From: Rhyacichthys aspro
Lineage: Eukaryota; Chordata; Actinopteri; Gobiiformes; Rhyacichthyidae
Assembly: GCA_036850595.1 (NCBI GenBank)
Contig: CM072163.1
Span: forward strand, 1,354,525-1,418,524
Length of the DNA stretch: 64,000 bases
Direction of reading: 5' to 3'
The position numbers and the translations under genes are program-made. Below the pieces are notes generated by a model. It was not told where the DNA came from and did no database searches. It worked only from the letters and a program-made list of their open reading frames with translations. Below, piece by piece: positions 53,197-63,940 of the stretch (positions are counted from its first letter, which is position 1; the number at the start of each line of letters is the position of its first letter).

Positions 53197-56100
53197 TCAG
53201 ATCATGTGACCTGCAGCCAATCCCAGCAGCAGCACCGAGGTCAGCTGACCCAACTCTGGAGCCTGATTGGACGAGAGAGACAAATAAAAAACAAAAGACT
53301 AAACCTGGACCAGATCAGTCTCAAACCAAGACCAAACTGGGACTAAACCTGGGAAGACAAATAGTCTAGATCTAGGACCAGATCTACAAGGACTAAAGCA
53401 AAGATTAAATCTGGACTAAACCAGGTCTAAACCAGGACTAAACCAGGTCTAAACCAGGACTAAACCAGGTCTAAACCAGGACTAAACCAGGACTAAACTA
53501 GGTCTAAACCAGGTCTAAACCAGGTCTAAACCAGGTCTAAACCAGGACTAAACCAGGACTAAACCAGGTCTAAACCAGGTCTAAACCAGGACTAAACCAG
53601 GTCTAAACCAGGACTCAACCAAGACTAAACCAGGTCTAAACCAGGTCTAAACCAGGACTAAACCAGGACTAAACCAGGTCTAACCCAGGACTAAACCAGG
53701 ACTAAACCAGGTCTAAACCAGGACTAAACCAAGACTAAACCAGGTCTAAACCAGGTCTAAACCAGGACTAAACCAGGACTAAACCAGGTCTAAACCAGGA
53801 CTAAACCAAGTCTAAACCAGGACTAAATCAGGTCTAAACCAGGACTAAACCAGGTCTAAACCAGGTCTAAACCAGGTCTAAACCAGAACTAAACCAGGTC
53901 TAAACCAGGTCTAAACCAGAACTAAACCAGGTCTAAACCAGGTCTAAACCAGAACTAAACCAGGTCTAAACCAGGTCTAAACCAGAACTAAACCAGGTCT
54001 AAACCAGGTCTAAACCAGAACTAAACCAGGTATATTAAATAATATTAAATATTGTGTGTTATATTTAATTCTGTATAAAGTTGTTTAAAAAAGGACATTG
54101 TTTTCAATATGACATGTTTGTTTAATAATCTCTGACCCGGTCTCGTGTCTGGTCCTGGTCCCGGTCCTGGTCCCGGTCCTGGTCCTGGTCCCAGTCCTGG
54201 TCCTGGTCCGGTTCTGGATGATAGGCCTCAGTCACTGCTCAAAAGACACGTTTAGAGGTGTTTTGTGTAAAATGTTTTCATTAGTGGATAATCAGCTCAG
54301 TTCTACGGAAGCCCAGAGAGGACAAACAGGACCAGAAAAATAAAAACATAACCTTCTTCTTTCCTTCTTTCCTTGTTTTAGAGAAAAGTACAATTTCATT
54401 ATAATGACATCATAAAACCTGCTCAAGTCCAACTAAAACCTGCTCAAGTCCAACTAAAACCTGCTCAAGTCCAACTAAAACTTGCTCAAGTCCAACTAAA
54501 ACCTGCTCAAGTCCAACTAAAACTTGTTCAAATCAAATCAAAACCTGTTTAAATCCATCCAAAACCTTTCCAAATCCAACTAAAACCTCTTCAAACCCAA
54601 CTAAAACCTGTTCAAACCCAACTAAAACCTGTCCAAATTCCACTTAAACCTATTTACATAAAAGAAGGAAAATAATGTTGAAGAGAACTTTTGGTAGACT
54701 CAAGTCAAGATGAAATATTAAATTAAATGTAATAAAAGTTTGTCAGTCTTCGGCCCCTGTCCTCTGTCCTGACTGGTTTTGAGCGAGACCTGGACCAGGT
54801 TTGAACAGGTGTGTCCCTCTGCGCTCACCGTAGTAATAATCGAAGGTGGCGTTGTAGTCGTAGTCCGGCGTCGGACTCACGTAGTCGTAACTCTCACTCC
54901 AGTCCAGGTCTTTAGACTCCTCAAGACCTGAAAGAACACAGTCAACACCAAAAACCAGGACTAGACAGGACTAGACCAGGACTAGACCAGGACTACACCA
55001 GGACTACACCAGGACTAGACCAGGACTAGACCAGGACTAGACCAGGACTAGACAGGACTAGACCAGGACTAGACAGGACTAGACCAGGACTAGACCAGGA
55101 CTAGACCAGGACTAGACCAGGACTAGACCAGGACTAGACCAGGACTAGACAGGACTAGACCAGGACTAGACCAGGACTAGACCAGGACTAGACCAGGACT
55201 ACACCAGGATTAGACCAGGTCTAAACCAGGACTAAACCAGGACAAGACCAGGACTAAACCAGGACTAAACCAGCACTAAACCAGGTCTAAACCAGGACTA
55301 AACCAGGACAAGACCAGGACTAAACCAGGACTAAACCAGGACTAAACCAGGTCTAAACCGGGTCTAAACCAGGACTAGACCAGGACTAAACCAGGTCTAA
55401 ACCAGGTCTAAACCAGGACTAAACCAGGTCTAAACCAGGACTAGACCAGGACTAAACCAGGACTAAACCAGGACTAAACCAGGACTAAACCAGGACTAAA
55501 CCAGGTCTAAACCAGGTCTAAACCAGGACTAAACCAGGTCTAAACCAGGACTAAACCAGGACTAAACCAGGACTAAACCAGGACTAAACCAGGACTAAAC
55601 CAGGACTAAACCAGGACTAAACCAGGACTAAACCAGGACTAAACCAGGTCTAAACCAGGACTAAACCAGGACTAAACCAGGTCTAAACCAGGACTAAACC
55701 AGGACTAAACCAGGACTAAACCAGGTCTAAACCAGGACTAAACCAGGACTAAACCAGGTCTAAACCAGGACTAAACCAGGTCTAAACCAGGACTAAACCA
55801 GGACTAAACCAGGACTAAACCAGGTCTAAACCAGGACTAAACCAGGACTAAACCAGGACTAAACCAGGACTAAACCAGGACTAAACCAGGACTAAACCAG
55901 GACTAAACCAGGACTAAACCAGGACTAAACAGGACTAAACCAGGACTAAACCAGGACTAAACCAGGACTAAACCAGGACTAAACCAGGACTAAACCAGGA
56001 CTAGACCAGGTCTAAACCAGGACTAAACCAGGACTAAACCAGGACTAAACCAGGACTAAACCAGGACTAAACCAGGACTAAACCAGGACTAAACCAGGAC

Positions 56101-57193
56101 TAAACCAGGACTAAACCAGGTCTAAACCAGGTCTAAACCAGGACTAAACCAGGACTAAACCAGGTCTAAACCAGGTCTAAACCAGGACTAAACCAGGTCT
56201 AAACCAGGACTAAACCAGGACTAGACCAGGACTAAACCAGGACTAGACAGGACTAAACCAGGACTAGACAGGACTAGACCAGGACTAGACAGGACTAAAC
56301 CAGGTCTAAACCAGGACTAAACCAGGACTAAACCAGGTCTAAACCAGGTCTAAACCAGGTCTAAACCAGGACTAAACCAGGACTAAACCAGGTCTAAACC
56401 AGGACTAAACCAGGACTAAACCAGGTCTAAACCAGGTCTAAACCAGGTCTAAACCAGGTCTAAACCAGGACTAAACCAGGACTAAACCAGGTCTAAACCA
56501 GGACTAAACCAGGACTAAACCAGGACTAAACCAGGACTAAACCAGGTCTAAACCAGGTCTAAACCAGGACTAAACCAGGACTAAACCAGGACTAAACCGG
56601 GTCTAAACCAGGACAAGACCAGGACTAAACCAGGACTAAACCAGGACTAAACCAGGACTAAACCAGGTTTAAACCGGGTCTAAACCGGGTCTAAACCAGG
56701 ACTAAACCAGGACTAAACCAGGACTAAACCAGGACTAAACCAGGACTAAACCAGGACTAAACCAGGTCTAAACCAGGACTAAACCAGGTCTAAACTGGGA
56801 CAGACATAAATATTAATAAAAGCAGAGGCTGAGGTTTATTTTTTCCACAGATTTTAAGACAAACTCTGAGACTGAACCTGCCTCGACCTGCCTCTGTTCA
56901 GACAAAACCACATTAACCCTTCACCACCAGACCAGGACCGGGTCTGAACCAGGTCTAGACCAGGACCGGGTCTGAACCAGGTCTAGACCAGGACTAAACC
57001 AGGACTAGAGCAAAACCAAAGTTAGAACATTACAACAGAGCAGAGCTGTATCACTGCTTAAAAGGTACTTAATGAAAAACACATGGAAGAAAAAGTGAAG
57101 GAAGAAGGGGGAAGGTCAGGGGTCAGAGGTCAGAGGTCACTCACGGCAGAAGGAGACGAGGGCCGCGACGCAGAGAGAGGCGTAGAGATGCAT
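53197..57193 (-). CDS. Small predicted secreted acidic Tyr-rich protein, C1orf54-like
   Basis: Four proposed exons on the minus strand: 57145-57193, 54829-54927, 54137-54234, 53197-53262; phases join and give about 103 residues. Exon 1 is a signal peptide (MHLYASLCVAALVSFC). Exon 2 is acidic and tyrosine-rich (DYVSPTPDYDYNATFDYYY) with one N-glycosylation site. Exon 3 begins TEAYHPEP and then consists of D-Q-D-Q / D-W / D-R repeats. Exon 4 ends in a hydrophobic stretch (LTSVLLLGLAAGHMI), which could be a membrane or lipid-anchor signal. The order signal peptide, acidic Tyr-rich part, hydrophobic end recalls human C1orf54, which lies near CRTC2 on chromosome 1; orthology is inference. If the exon 3 donor is not used, a stop follows three codons later. 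Function unknown. Confidence 0.6.
53390..54035. repeat. 12-bp minisatellite GGACTAAACCAG / GGTCTAAACCAG
   Basis: About 53 tandem units with GGACTAAACCAG and GGTCTAAACCAG forms mixed. The end of the array (from about 53870) has a regular 36-bp triplet with AGAACTAAACC. Confidence 0.95.
54137..54234 (-). repeat. Repeat-derived exon 3 of the C1orf54-like gene
   Basis: GGTCCTGGTCCC-type hexamer repeats on the + strand, read as D-Q-D-Q-D-W-D-Q-D-R on the minus strand. Confidence 0.65.
54410..54650. repeat. 21-bp minisatellite, AACCTGCTCAAGTCCAACTA variant
   Basis: About eleven units. The first six carry CTGCTCAAGTCC instead of CTGTTCAAATCC, a local subfamily. Confidence 0.92.
54955..56800. repeat. 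1.85-kb 12-bp minisatellite in intron 1 of the C1orf54-like gene
   Basis: About 150 units. The left 250 bases are GGACTAGACCAG, the rest GGACTAAACCAG with interspersed GGTCTAAACCAG units. Occasional 11-bp units (GGACTAGACAG) occur. A few units also appear at 56935-57000. Confidence 0.95.
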
Positions 57194-57364
57194 CGTGAAC
57201 CGCAGCCCTCTCTTCTTCAATAAAACCAACTAAAACCAACTGAAGCACATGAGAGAGAGGGGCGGGGCTTGGAGCAATGACGTCATATGGATGGGCGGGG
57301 TTTGAGAGGGAGTGGGCGGGGCTTTATGGCATAGTGTTTTACAGTGGACATGAGGACGGAAGAA

Positions 57365-57535
57365 AAACAAGTCTAAACCAGGACCAAACCAGGACTAAAC
57401 CAGGACCAAACCAGGACTAGACCAGGTCTAGACCAGGACTAGACCAGGACTGGACCAGGACTACACCAGGATTAGACCAGGACTAAACCAGGACTAAACC
57501 AGGTCTAAACCAGGACTAAACCAGGTCTTTTAAGA
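57365..57535. repeat. Further 12-bp GGACTAAACCAG units upstream of the C1orf54-like gene
   Basis: About fourteen units, same family as the arrays at 53.4 and 55.0 kb. Confidence 0.9.
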
Positions 57536-57719
57536 CTCTCTCAGATAAATCTAACTGGTCTGGTTTTATGGTCTCAGAGAGATCTGAGGAATCCTGACGA
57601 AGGACAAACACTCCTTTGTTGGACTGGACTTAAATCACACAAAACCACCAAACACCCGTCTGAAGTCTTTATGTGTCCCAGTCCAGGTCCAGGTCCCAGT
57701 CCAGGTCTTTTTGTGTTTT

Positions 57720-57960
57720 TTGGACGCAGACTGGACTCAGCCTGGATTTGTACTAGACTTGAACTAGACTCGGACTGGACTCAGACTGGACTCAGCCTGG
57801 ATTTGTACTAGACTTGAACTAGACTCGGACTGGACTCAGACTGGACTCAGACTAGACTCAGACTGGACTCAGCCTGGATTTGTACTAGACTTGAACTAGA
57901 CTCGGACTGGACTCAGACTGGACTCGGGATGGATTTGGACTAGATTCGTACTGGACTGGT
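57720..57960. repeat. Tandem ACTGGACTCAGCCTGGATTT repeat
   Basis: Three longer units of about 55-70 bp containing CAGCCTGGATTTGTACTAGA and CTTGAACTAGACTCGGACTG, built from shorter GACTGGACTCA pieces. Confidence 0.85.
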
Positions 57961-58254
57961 CCTGGTCTAAACCCGGTCTTGCTCTGCGTCAGATTGTCTG
58001 GGAGCCTAAAGCTGTAAAACACCCACACCCCTGACAGACGTGGGAAAAGCACAGTGAGAAGTTACTGCAGGTGAACTTTGACCCCAGCCACACTCACTGT
58101 AAATGCAGGTGAACTTTGACCCCTGAGACACTTTAAGTCATGTTTGTACGACTCAGACTAGAACACACTCTGGAGATCTTTTCTTCATGATGTTTGGAGA
58201 AGTTTTACTGTGAGATGTAACTGGTCCAGATCCAGACTCCTGTTAAAGGTTTGA

Positions 58255-58930
58255 ATGGGTAAAAAGCTTCTGTACAAACTGAACCGCTGAAAGTCCTCCT
58301 GAGCCGGTCTGGACCGCTGAAAGGCCTCTAGAGCCGGTCTGAACCGCTGAAAGGCCTCTAGAGCCGGTCTGAACCGCTGAAAGGCCTCTAGAGCCGGTCT
58401 GAATCGCCGTAAGGCCTCTAGAGCCGGTCTGAACCGCCGAAAGGCCTCTAGAGCCGGTCTGAACCGCTGAAAGGCCTCCTGAGCCGGTCTGAATCACTGA
58501 AAGGCCTCCTGAGTCGGTCTGAATCGCTGAAAGGCCTCCTGAGCCGGTCTGGATCGCTGAAAGGCCTCTAGAGCCGGTCTGAACCGCTGAAAGGCCTCTT
58601 GAGCCGGTCTGAATCGCTGAAAGGCCTCCTGAGCCGGTCTGAATCGCTGAAAGGCCTCTAGAGCTGGTCTGAACCGCTGAAAGGCCTCCTGAGCCGGTCT
58701 GAATCACTGAAAGGCCTCCTGAGTCGGTCTGAATCGCTGAAAGGCCTCCTGAGCCGGTCTGGATCGCTGAAAGGCCTCTAGAGCCGGTCTGAACTGCTGA
58801 TAGGCCTCCTGAGCCGGTCTGAATCACTGAAAGGCCTCTTGAGCCGGTCTGAATCACTGAAAGGCCTCCAGAGCCGGTCTGAACCGCTGAAAGGCCTCTA
58901 GAGCCGGTCTGAACTGCCGAAAGGCCTGCT
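58255..58930. repeat. 30-bp minisatellite with CTGAAAGGCCTC
   Basis: About 22 units of GAACCGCTGAAAGGCCTCTA plus GAGCCGGTCT. Sub-variants (CTAGAGCC / CTGAGCC / TTGAGCC; AACCGC / AATCGC / AATCAC) recur in runs, giving a 210-bp block repeat. A minus-strand frame stays open for 204 codons because 30 is a multiple of three; no start context, splice sites or homology support a protein. Confidence 0.93.
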
Positions 58931-59044
58931 GTGATCGCGGTGTAAATAAAAGTGTGTGTGGATTATCTTGTGTTTTCTGAGATACGGTAGAGCTTCTCCT
59001 TTCATGACTAATTTTTATGCATCGTTTTGTGAATTTTGTATAAG

Positions 59045-59190
59045 AATGTGTTCAAATCTATCTAAAACCTGCTCAAATCCAGCTGAAACCTGTTGAAATC
59101 CAAGTAAAACCTGTCCGCATCCTACTAAAACCTTTTCAAAGCCATCTAAAACCTGTTCAAATCCAAGTGAAACCTGTTCAGATCCACATT
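59045..59190. repeat. Decayed 21-bp minisatellite upstream of aste1
   Basis: About seven units of AACCTGTTCAAATCCAAG type, about 170 bases before the ISRE-like promoter elements. Confidence 0.85.
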
Positions 59191-59364
59191 TCATGAACAG
59201 TTTACTGTTTAAACAGACAGTTATTGTTTTTAAAGTAAATTAAATCCATCCTGAAAAAAACACAGTGCTCTCTTTAGTCTCCTCGCGGTTACAAATCATT
59301 TCCAGATGCGTTATTATCTCAGTGAACACGTGACCTGAGTCTTATTTATAACAACAGTGTCGTG

Positions 59365-59418
59365 AGGAAAACGAAACTTAAGGGAAACGAAACCAAGTCT
59401 GCGCAGAGCGTATTTAAA
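59365..59418 (+). promoter_or_regulatory. ISRE-like elements and TATA-like box of aste1
   Basis: AGGAAAACGAAACT (59365-59378) fits the interferon-stimulated response element pattern RNGAAANNGAAACT exactly. A second GGGAAACGAAACC (59382-59394) follows at once, with one base less between the GAAA blocks. TATTTAAA at 59411-59418 would place the transcription start about 15-20 bases before the ATG. Function is inference. Confidence 0.55.
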
Positions 59419-59456
59419 CCGGAGCCGCTCTGGTCCGAGTCAAACTCAAGAAGAAG

Positions 59457-62400
59457 ATGGGAGTCCACGGCCTGAAGTCCCTCGTGAACCGGAAAGGAGA
59501 CATTTACCTGGACACGGAGCTGAAGTACAGCCGCCTGGTGATAGACGGGTCCAACCTGGTTTACCACCTGTACTTCAGCTCAGGTGAGAGCAGCTCAGGT
59601 AAGAACATGTTTATTACACTGTTTTCTCTGTGGCTTATTCTTCTTGTGAGCAACTCTGTCTCAGCAAAAATATAAACACAGATCCACCTAAAACATGTTC
59701 AAATTCAACTAAGAAAGTTTAGATATAATTTAAAAAAATAATTCAGATTTGAAATCTATAATCTTTAATATTATGACGAAACGGACTGAACCCAGACCAA
59801 AACCGGACTTAACCAGTTCTGAGTCAGACATTTAGTCTTCGGCCTCACCTTTCTTTATTAAACTCTGCACAGAAACAATGACGAGGACTTTTTAATGACA
59901 CTTGATCAATGTTATATAAAAGTTTTATAAATAGAAAATAGCCCTGCCCCCTTTTCCTCCAGGTTGAACGCTATTGGTGCAGAAACAGGAAGTAACGCCC
60001 AAAAACTGGAGAGAGAAAAAAGCTGGACTCATTTGTGTCAAACATAAAACTGGAAAAAAGATGAATTTAAAAGATTTCACACATTCTTAATAAAATTTAA
60101 ATTAAAATACAAAAACCTTTCAAAGTGTAATAAATGTCCTCTTTATTGTTTTGTGCAGAGTTTAATAAAGAGTCTCAGATCATGTGATTTTTAAAACCTT
60201 TTCAAATCCAACTAAAACCTGTTCAAATTCAACTAAAACCTTTTCAAATCCAACTAAAACCTGTTCAAATCCAAGTAAAACCTGTTCAAATCCATCTAAA
60301 ACCTGTTTAAATCCAAGTAAAACCTGTTCAAATCCATCTAAAACCTGTTCAAATTGTCTTTATGTCTCTAAACCAGAATCAAACCTGCTCCGGAGACAAA
60401 CCCCAAACCTCAGTCTGATTAAACTAAACCTGACTCATCTGAGGAAAAACCCAACCCAGCTTCAGTTGTCAGAGCTCAGAACCTTTAAACTGGACCAAAA
60501 CAGCTTTAAACCAGAAATTTAAATAAAACTGAAACTAAACTGAAAAGCACATCATGAATGAATTTATTTTCTGTTGATTGTGTTTTGTGTTTGTCCTGCT
60601 GCGTTCAGGTCTGGAGCAGAACCGCGGCGGTGAATACGGTGCGTTCGAGGACCTGATCGAGCGGTTCATCCGTGCGCTCCGAGACTGCGGTATCTCTCCG
60701 TTCGTGGTGCTGGACGGCTGCTCGGACCCGTCGGACCGTAAACTGGAGACGGTGACGGATCGGGCACAGAGGCGGGTCTGGGCGGCCCACCGAGCGGCGC
60801 AGGAGGGTCTGCAGTCGGGGGTCCTGCCTCTGCTCGCCCGGGCCGTCTTCAAACAGACTCTGAGGCGGCTGGACGTCCCGATCGGCCGGAGCTACACCGA
60901 GGCGGACCGGGAGGCTGCGGCGCTGGCTCAAGAGTGGAACTGTCCCGTTCTTTCAGACGACAGCGACTTCTGTGTGTTCGCTCTGACCGGAGGAGTCCTG
61001 CCCTTGGCACACTTCAGGTCCCAGTCCTTCCTCCATGAGTCTTATGGTGCATTCATGTGTCTCTGAACATTCTACACCCTAACAACAGGAAGATGGAGTC
61101 ATAAATGTGTTAATCTTGTGTTTAAATCCAGTCACAGCAGCAGTTATTAGCAGCACCTCAAGAAAAGGAAGACTATTCAAAACATAAGAAGTGAACATAA
61201 ACCTCTAAATACAGACGCAAATAAATAAATAACTAGTATTTAGTCTAAATAAGTCTAAATGGACAAAAACTAGTGTCACATGATCAAGTTATTAATGTGA
61301 AAACAGTTGAAATATTTTTAACGGACTGATATTATTCAGGTCAATAGGCAACTCTAAAGTGCCCCTAGTGGATGAATGAGAGTGAATGGTTGTCTGTCAG
61401 TGTCTGTCTCTAAGTGTTAACCCTGCGACTAACTGTCCATTGTCCAGAGTGACCCCCAGGCCCAAAGCTGCTGGGATAGTCTCCAATGACATATATTAAA
61501 CTAAAATATCTTTAATGTTTCCTGCTCCGTGTTGATGATGAAAATAACCTCAACGGAATCTCAGGCAACTCTGACTCACCTGAGTTTCAGAGGAGCACCT
61601 GAATGCACCATTAACTCGTATGAAGAGTGTGTTAAAGCAGTTCAAATTATTATTGTGATCGTTTTAGAGTCTGGTATAACCTCCTGTTGTTCCCTGTGCT
61701 GCCTGTAGGTGGCAGAGGGTGCAGCAGAGTGGCCCACACCGGTCCATTCCATGTAAGAGGTACTACTCCTCCAGTTTCTGCAGTTTCTTCGGGATCCGGG
61801 CCCATCTTCTGCCGGTTTTTGCCGTTTTGGCGGGAAACGACTACGTGAACCTGAGGAGGCGGGACTTCGACTGGGCCCGGTTCGTCCCGGAGACGAACGG
61901 CCGCCCCAGTCTGGACGAGCTGGAGGGAATCCTGCGCTGGATCAGGTGACGTCTTTAAACCCGAGAACACGTCACACAGTTTTGAATTATTACAAAAATA
62001 TGATCATATTTTTGTAATAATATATCAAACATTTATAAAACATGGATGTTTTAGAAGAGGCAGGAGTCTGGTGCTACATTCAGCCCAGTTTGATCTGAAG
62101 TCGGCCGGACAGTGAAACATAATAACCTATAAATAACGACGGCTCCAATCTTTATTTATTTATTTATTTTTTGTTTTTGTGCAAAGACAGTTACATTAGA
62201 ATGTGTATATAGTGTTCCATAACAAACAAATGAAAAAGGCTAATGTTTTCAAAGGCCTTCACAAACTCACACTCACAATACGTCTTTGATGCTAATGCTA
62301 TTGTAGCTCTCTGTGCTGAATCTCTGACCTCTGACCTCTCTGCTCCAGGTAAAAACACACCTGCTGCACTTCACTGATCTTCTCTCTTCTCAGTTGTTCC

Positions 62401-63940
62401 TGCAGCTGTTGTGTTTTTCTCTGATGAGTCTCAGATTGGAGCTGAATATTAGATTCCTTGAGCTACTTTTCTTCTTTGGTGGATAATGAGGGTTATTTCA
62501 GCAAAAGAGTGTTATATCCTCCTCTGAGTAAAACAGTGCGTCCCCCAGTGGACACATCAGGAATAGCAGTTAAATTGCAGTTATTATCTTCTGTGTAATA
62601 TTCTCACTTTCCCAATTCATCCCACGGACCGGACCCTCTGGACGTGTCATTATACGATCCTCTTTCAAACAGGAAACTGAAGAATGTTTTTGAGCCCGAG
62701 GACGTGTTCATGGAAGCACTGGGGCTGATGGGAAATCTGTCCAAGAAAAAGAAAGAAGAACTGGTGAAAGATCTGCTGCTGGCCGTCCAGGAATACAGCG
62801 TCCCCGGAGCTCACTGAGCCGGTTCTTCTCTGAGCACCAGCCTCCAGCTCTGCCTGAAGAGGTGAGTCTGCACCACCTGCACCAACCTCCAGCTCTGACA
62901 CTTGCATTCACACAGCCAGAGTTACGCAAAAATAAAATTCAAAATACACGAAAAATGCAGGAGTGAAAGCTTTTATTGGGTTTTTCTCGTGTATTTGATC
63001 ACTTCAAAAGGATTATTTGCAGCGTAATGTCACTTCCAGTGTATTCTAATGTTTTTGACTGGACAGAGCTGGACATGTGTAAATCTGAGGTAACAGTCCT
63101 GTCTTCCTCTCTCTGAAGATGAAGGACAAGGTGCCGGACTGGATGAGACTCCCTGTGACCGAGGCCTGGTTCAGCTCGAACTTCCTGGAGGTCCTGACCC
63201 TGCTCCGGATCGGTCTGAGCGCCGCGGTGGATCACAAAGACAAACCCAGCGCGAATCTGGTGTCGCGGCCGCTGCGCAGAGTCCTGTACGCTCTGCTGCT
63301 CGGAGACGACGGTTCGGTTAAAGTCGAGGAACGAGACCGAGACGGACTCCAGCTCAAATACATCAGAGTCACACCGGCCTCTGTCCCACTGCTGCTCAGC
63401 GTACGATCGCTCCATCAGGTACCAGCACCGTCCAGCCTCATTAGAGCTGAACTATTATCAAAGTATTTAATAATCCTCCTGCTTTTGATTGGATCTCTGT
63501 TCATTTTCGTTTTTATTCGTTGATGAAGAGTTTTCGTTCTCATTTATCACTTGTCTTTAATTCATTATAATTTGTTTCCAGACGCAAAAATATGTAGTTG
63601 ACAAAAACTATGACAAAAATGATTCATCAACAAAATGAACACAGCTCAGGAGGTCCGATTGTTTCTGTAGAATTGAAACAGATTTTCAGTTCTGTTGAAA
63701 CCTTCCTCTACTTTTGTGTTTCTAAGACAGACGGACGAGGCCCAGAAGCTGCAGCTTTTACTCGACGCGTTGGGAGTGAATAAAGAGTGTGTGAGCGAGC
63801 TGCCGTCTCACCTGCGTCACCTGAGCCTCCCGCTGGCCGTCACCTGCTATTGGCTGAGGCAGGCCACGCCCCCCTCCCCGTCGCTGCTGAAGGCTCTGCT
63901 GATTGGCTGGTGCAAAGGAGACGCCTCAGACTCAGAGCAG
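59457..63940 (+). CDS. aste1: Asteroid homolog 1 (XPG-like nuclease family), frameshifted, 3' end missing
   Basis: Member of the FEN1/XPG-related asteroid family; activity in vertebrates is poorly known. Exons: 59457-59583 (or to 59598 with a second donor), 60609-61017, 61709-61945, 62673-62861, 63119-63418, 63731-63940, then beyond the window. Landmarks: MGVHGLKSLVNRKGDIYLDT, RLVIDGSNLVYHLYFSS (XPG N-part, metal-binding Asp), SPFVVLDGCSDPSDRKLETV, SYTEADREAAALAQEWNCPV with LSDDSDFCVF (XPG-I acidic cluster), LLPVFAVLAGNDYVNL, and later LPLAVTCYWLRQA. In exon 4 the frame reaches TGA at about 62816 after EYSVPGAH. One extra base would give EYSVPGASLSRFFSEHQPPA and restore phase 0 at the next exon. 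So this copy is a fresh pseudogene, a variant or a sequencing error. Ordinary splice sites elsewhere favour a recent event. Confidence 0.85.
60190..60355. repeat. 21-bp minisatellite in aste1 intron 1
   Basis: About eight units, AACCTGTTCAAATCCAACTA and AACCTGTTCAAATCCATCTA. Confidence 0.9.
61946..62672. other. aste1 intron 3, no further feature
   Basis: AT-rich intron with a TTTATTTATTTATTTATT stretch near 62150. No exon or repeat family recognised. Confidence 0.6.
63524..63645. repeat. Dispersed ACTAAAA/ATGATTCATCAAC repeat in aste1 intron
   Basis: TTGACAAAAACTATGACAAAAATG plus ATTCATCAACAAAATGA matches the right end of the 11.1-kb copy (CTATGACGGAAATGATTCATC). Confidence 0.65.

Noticed and set aside
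22915..56800. Repeat arrays considered as CRISPR arrays
   Set aside because: Units are directly adjacent with no unique spacers and the genome is a vertebrate one.
58243..58857. 204-codon minus-strand repeat frame as a gene
   Set aside because: Translation of a 30-bp minisatellite without start context, signal or splice partners.
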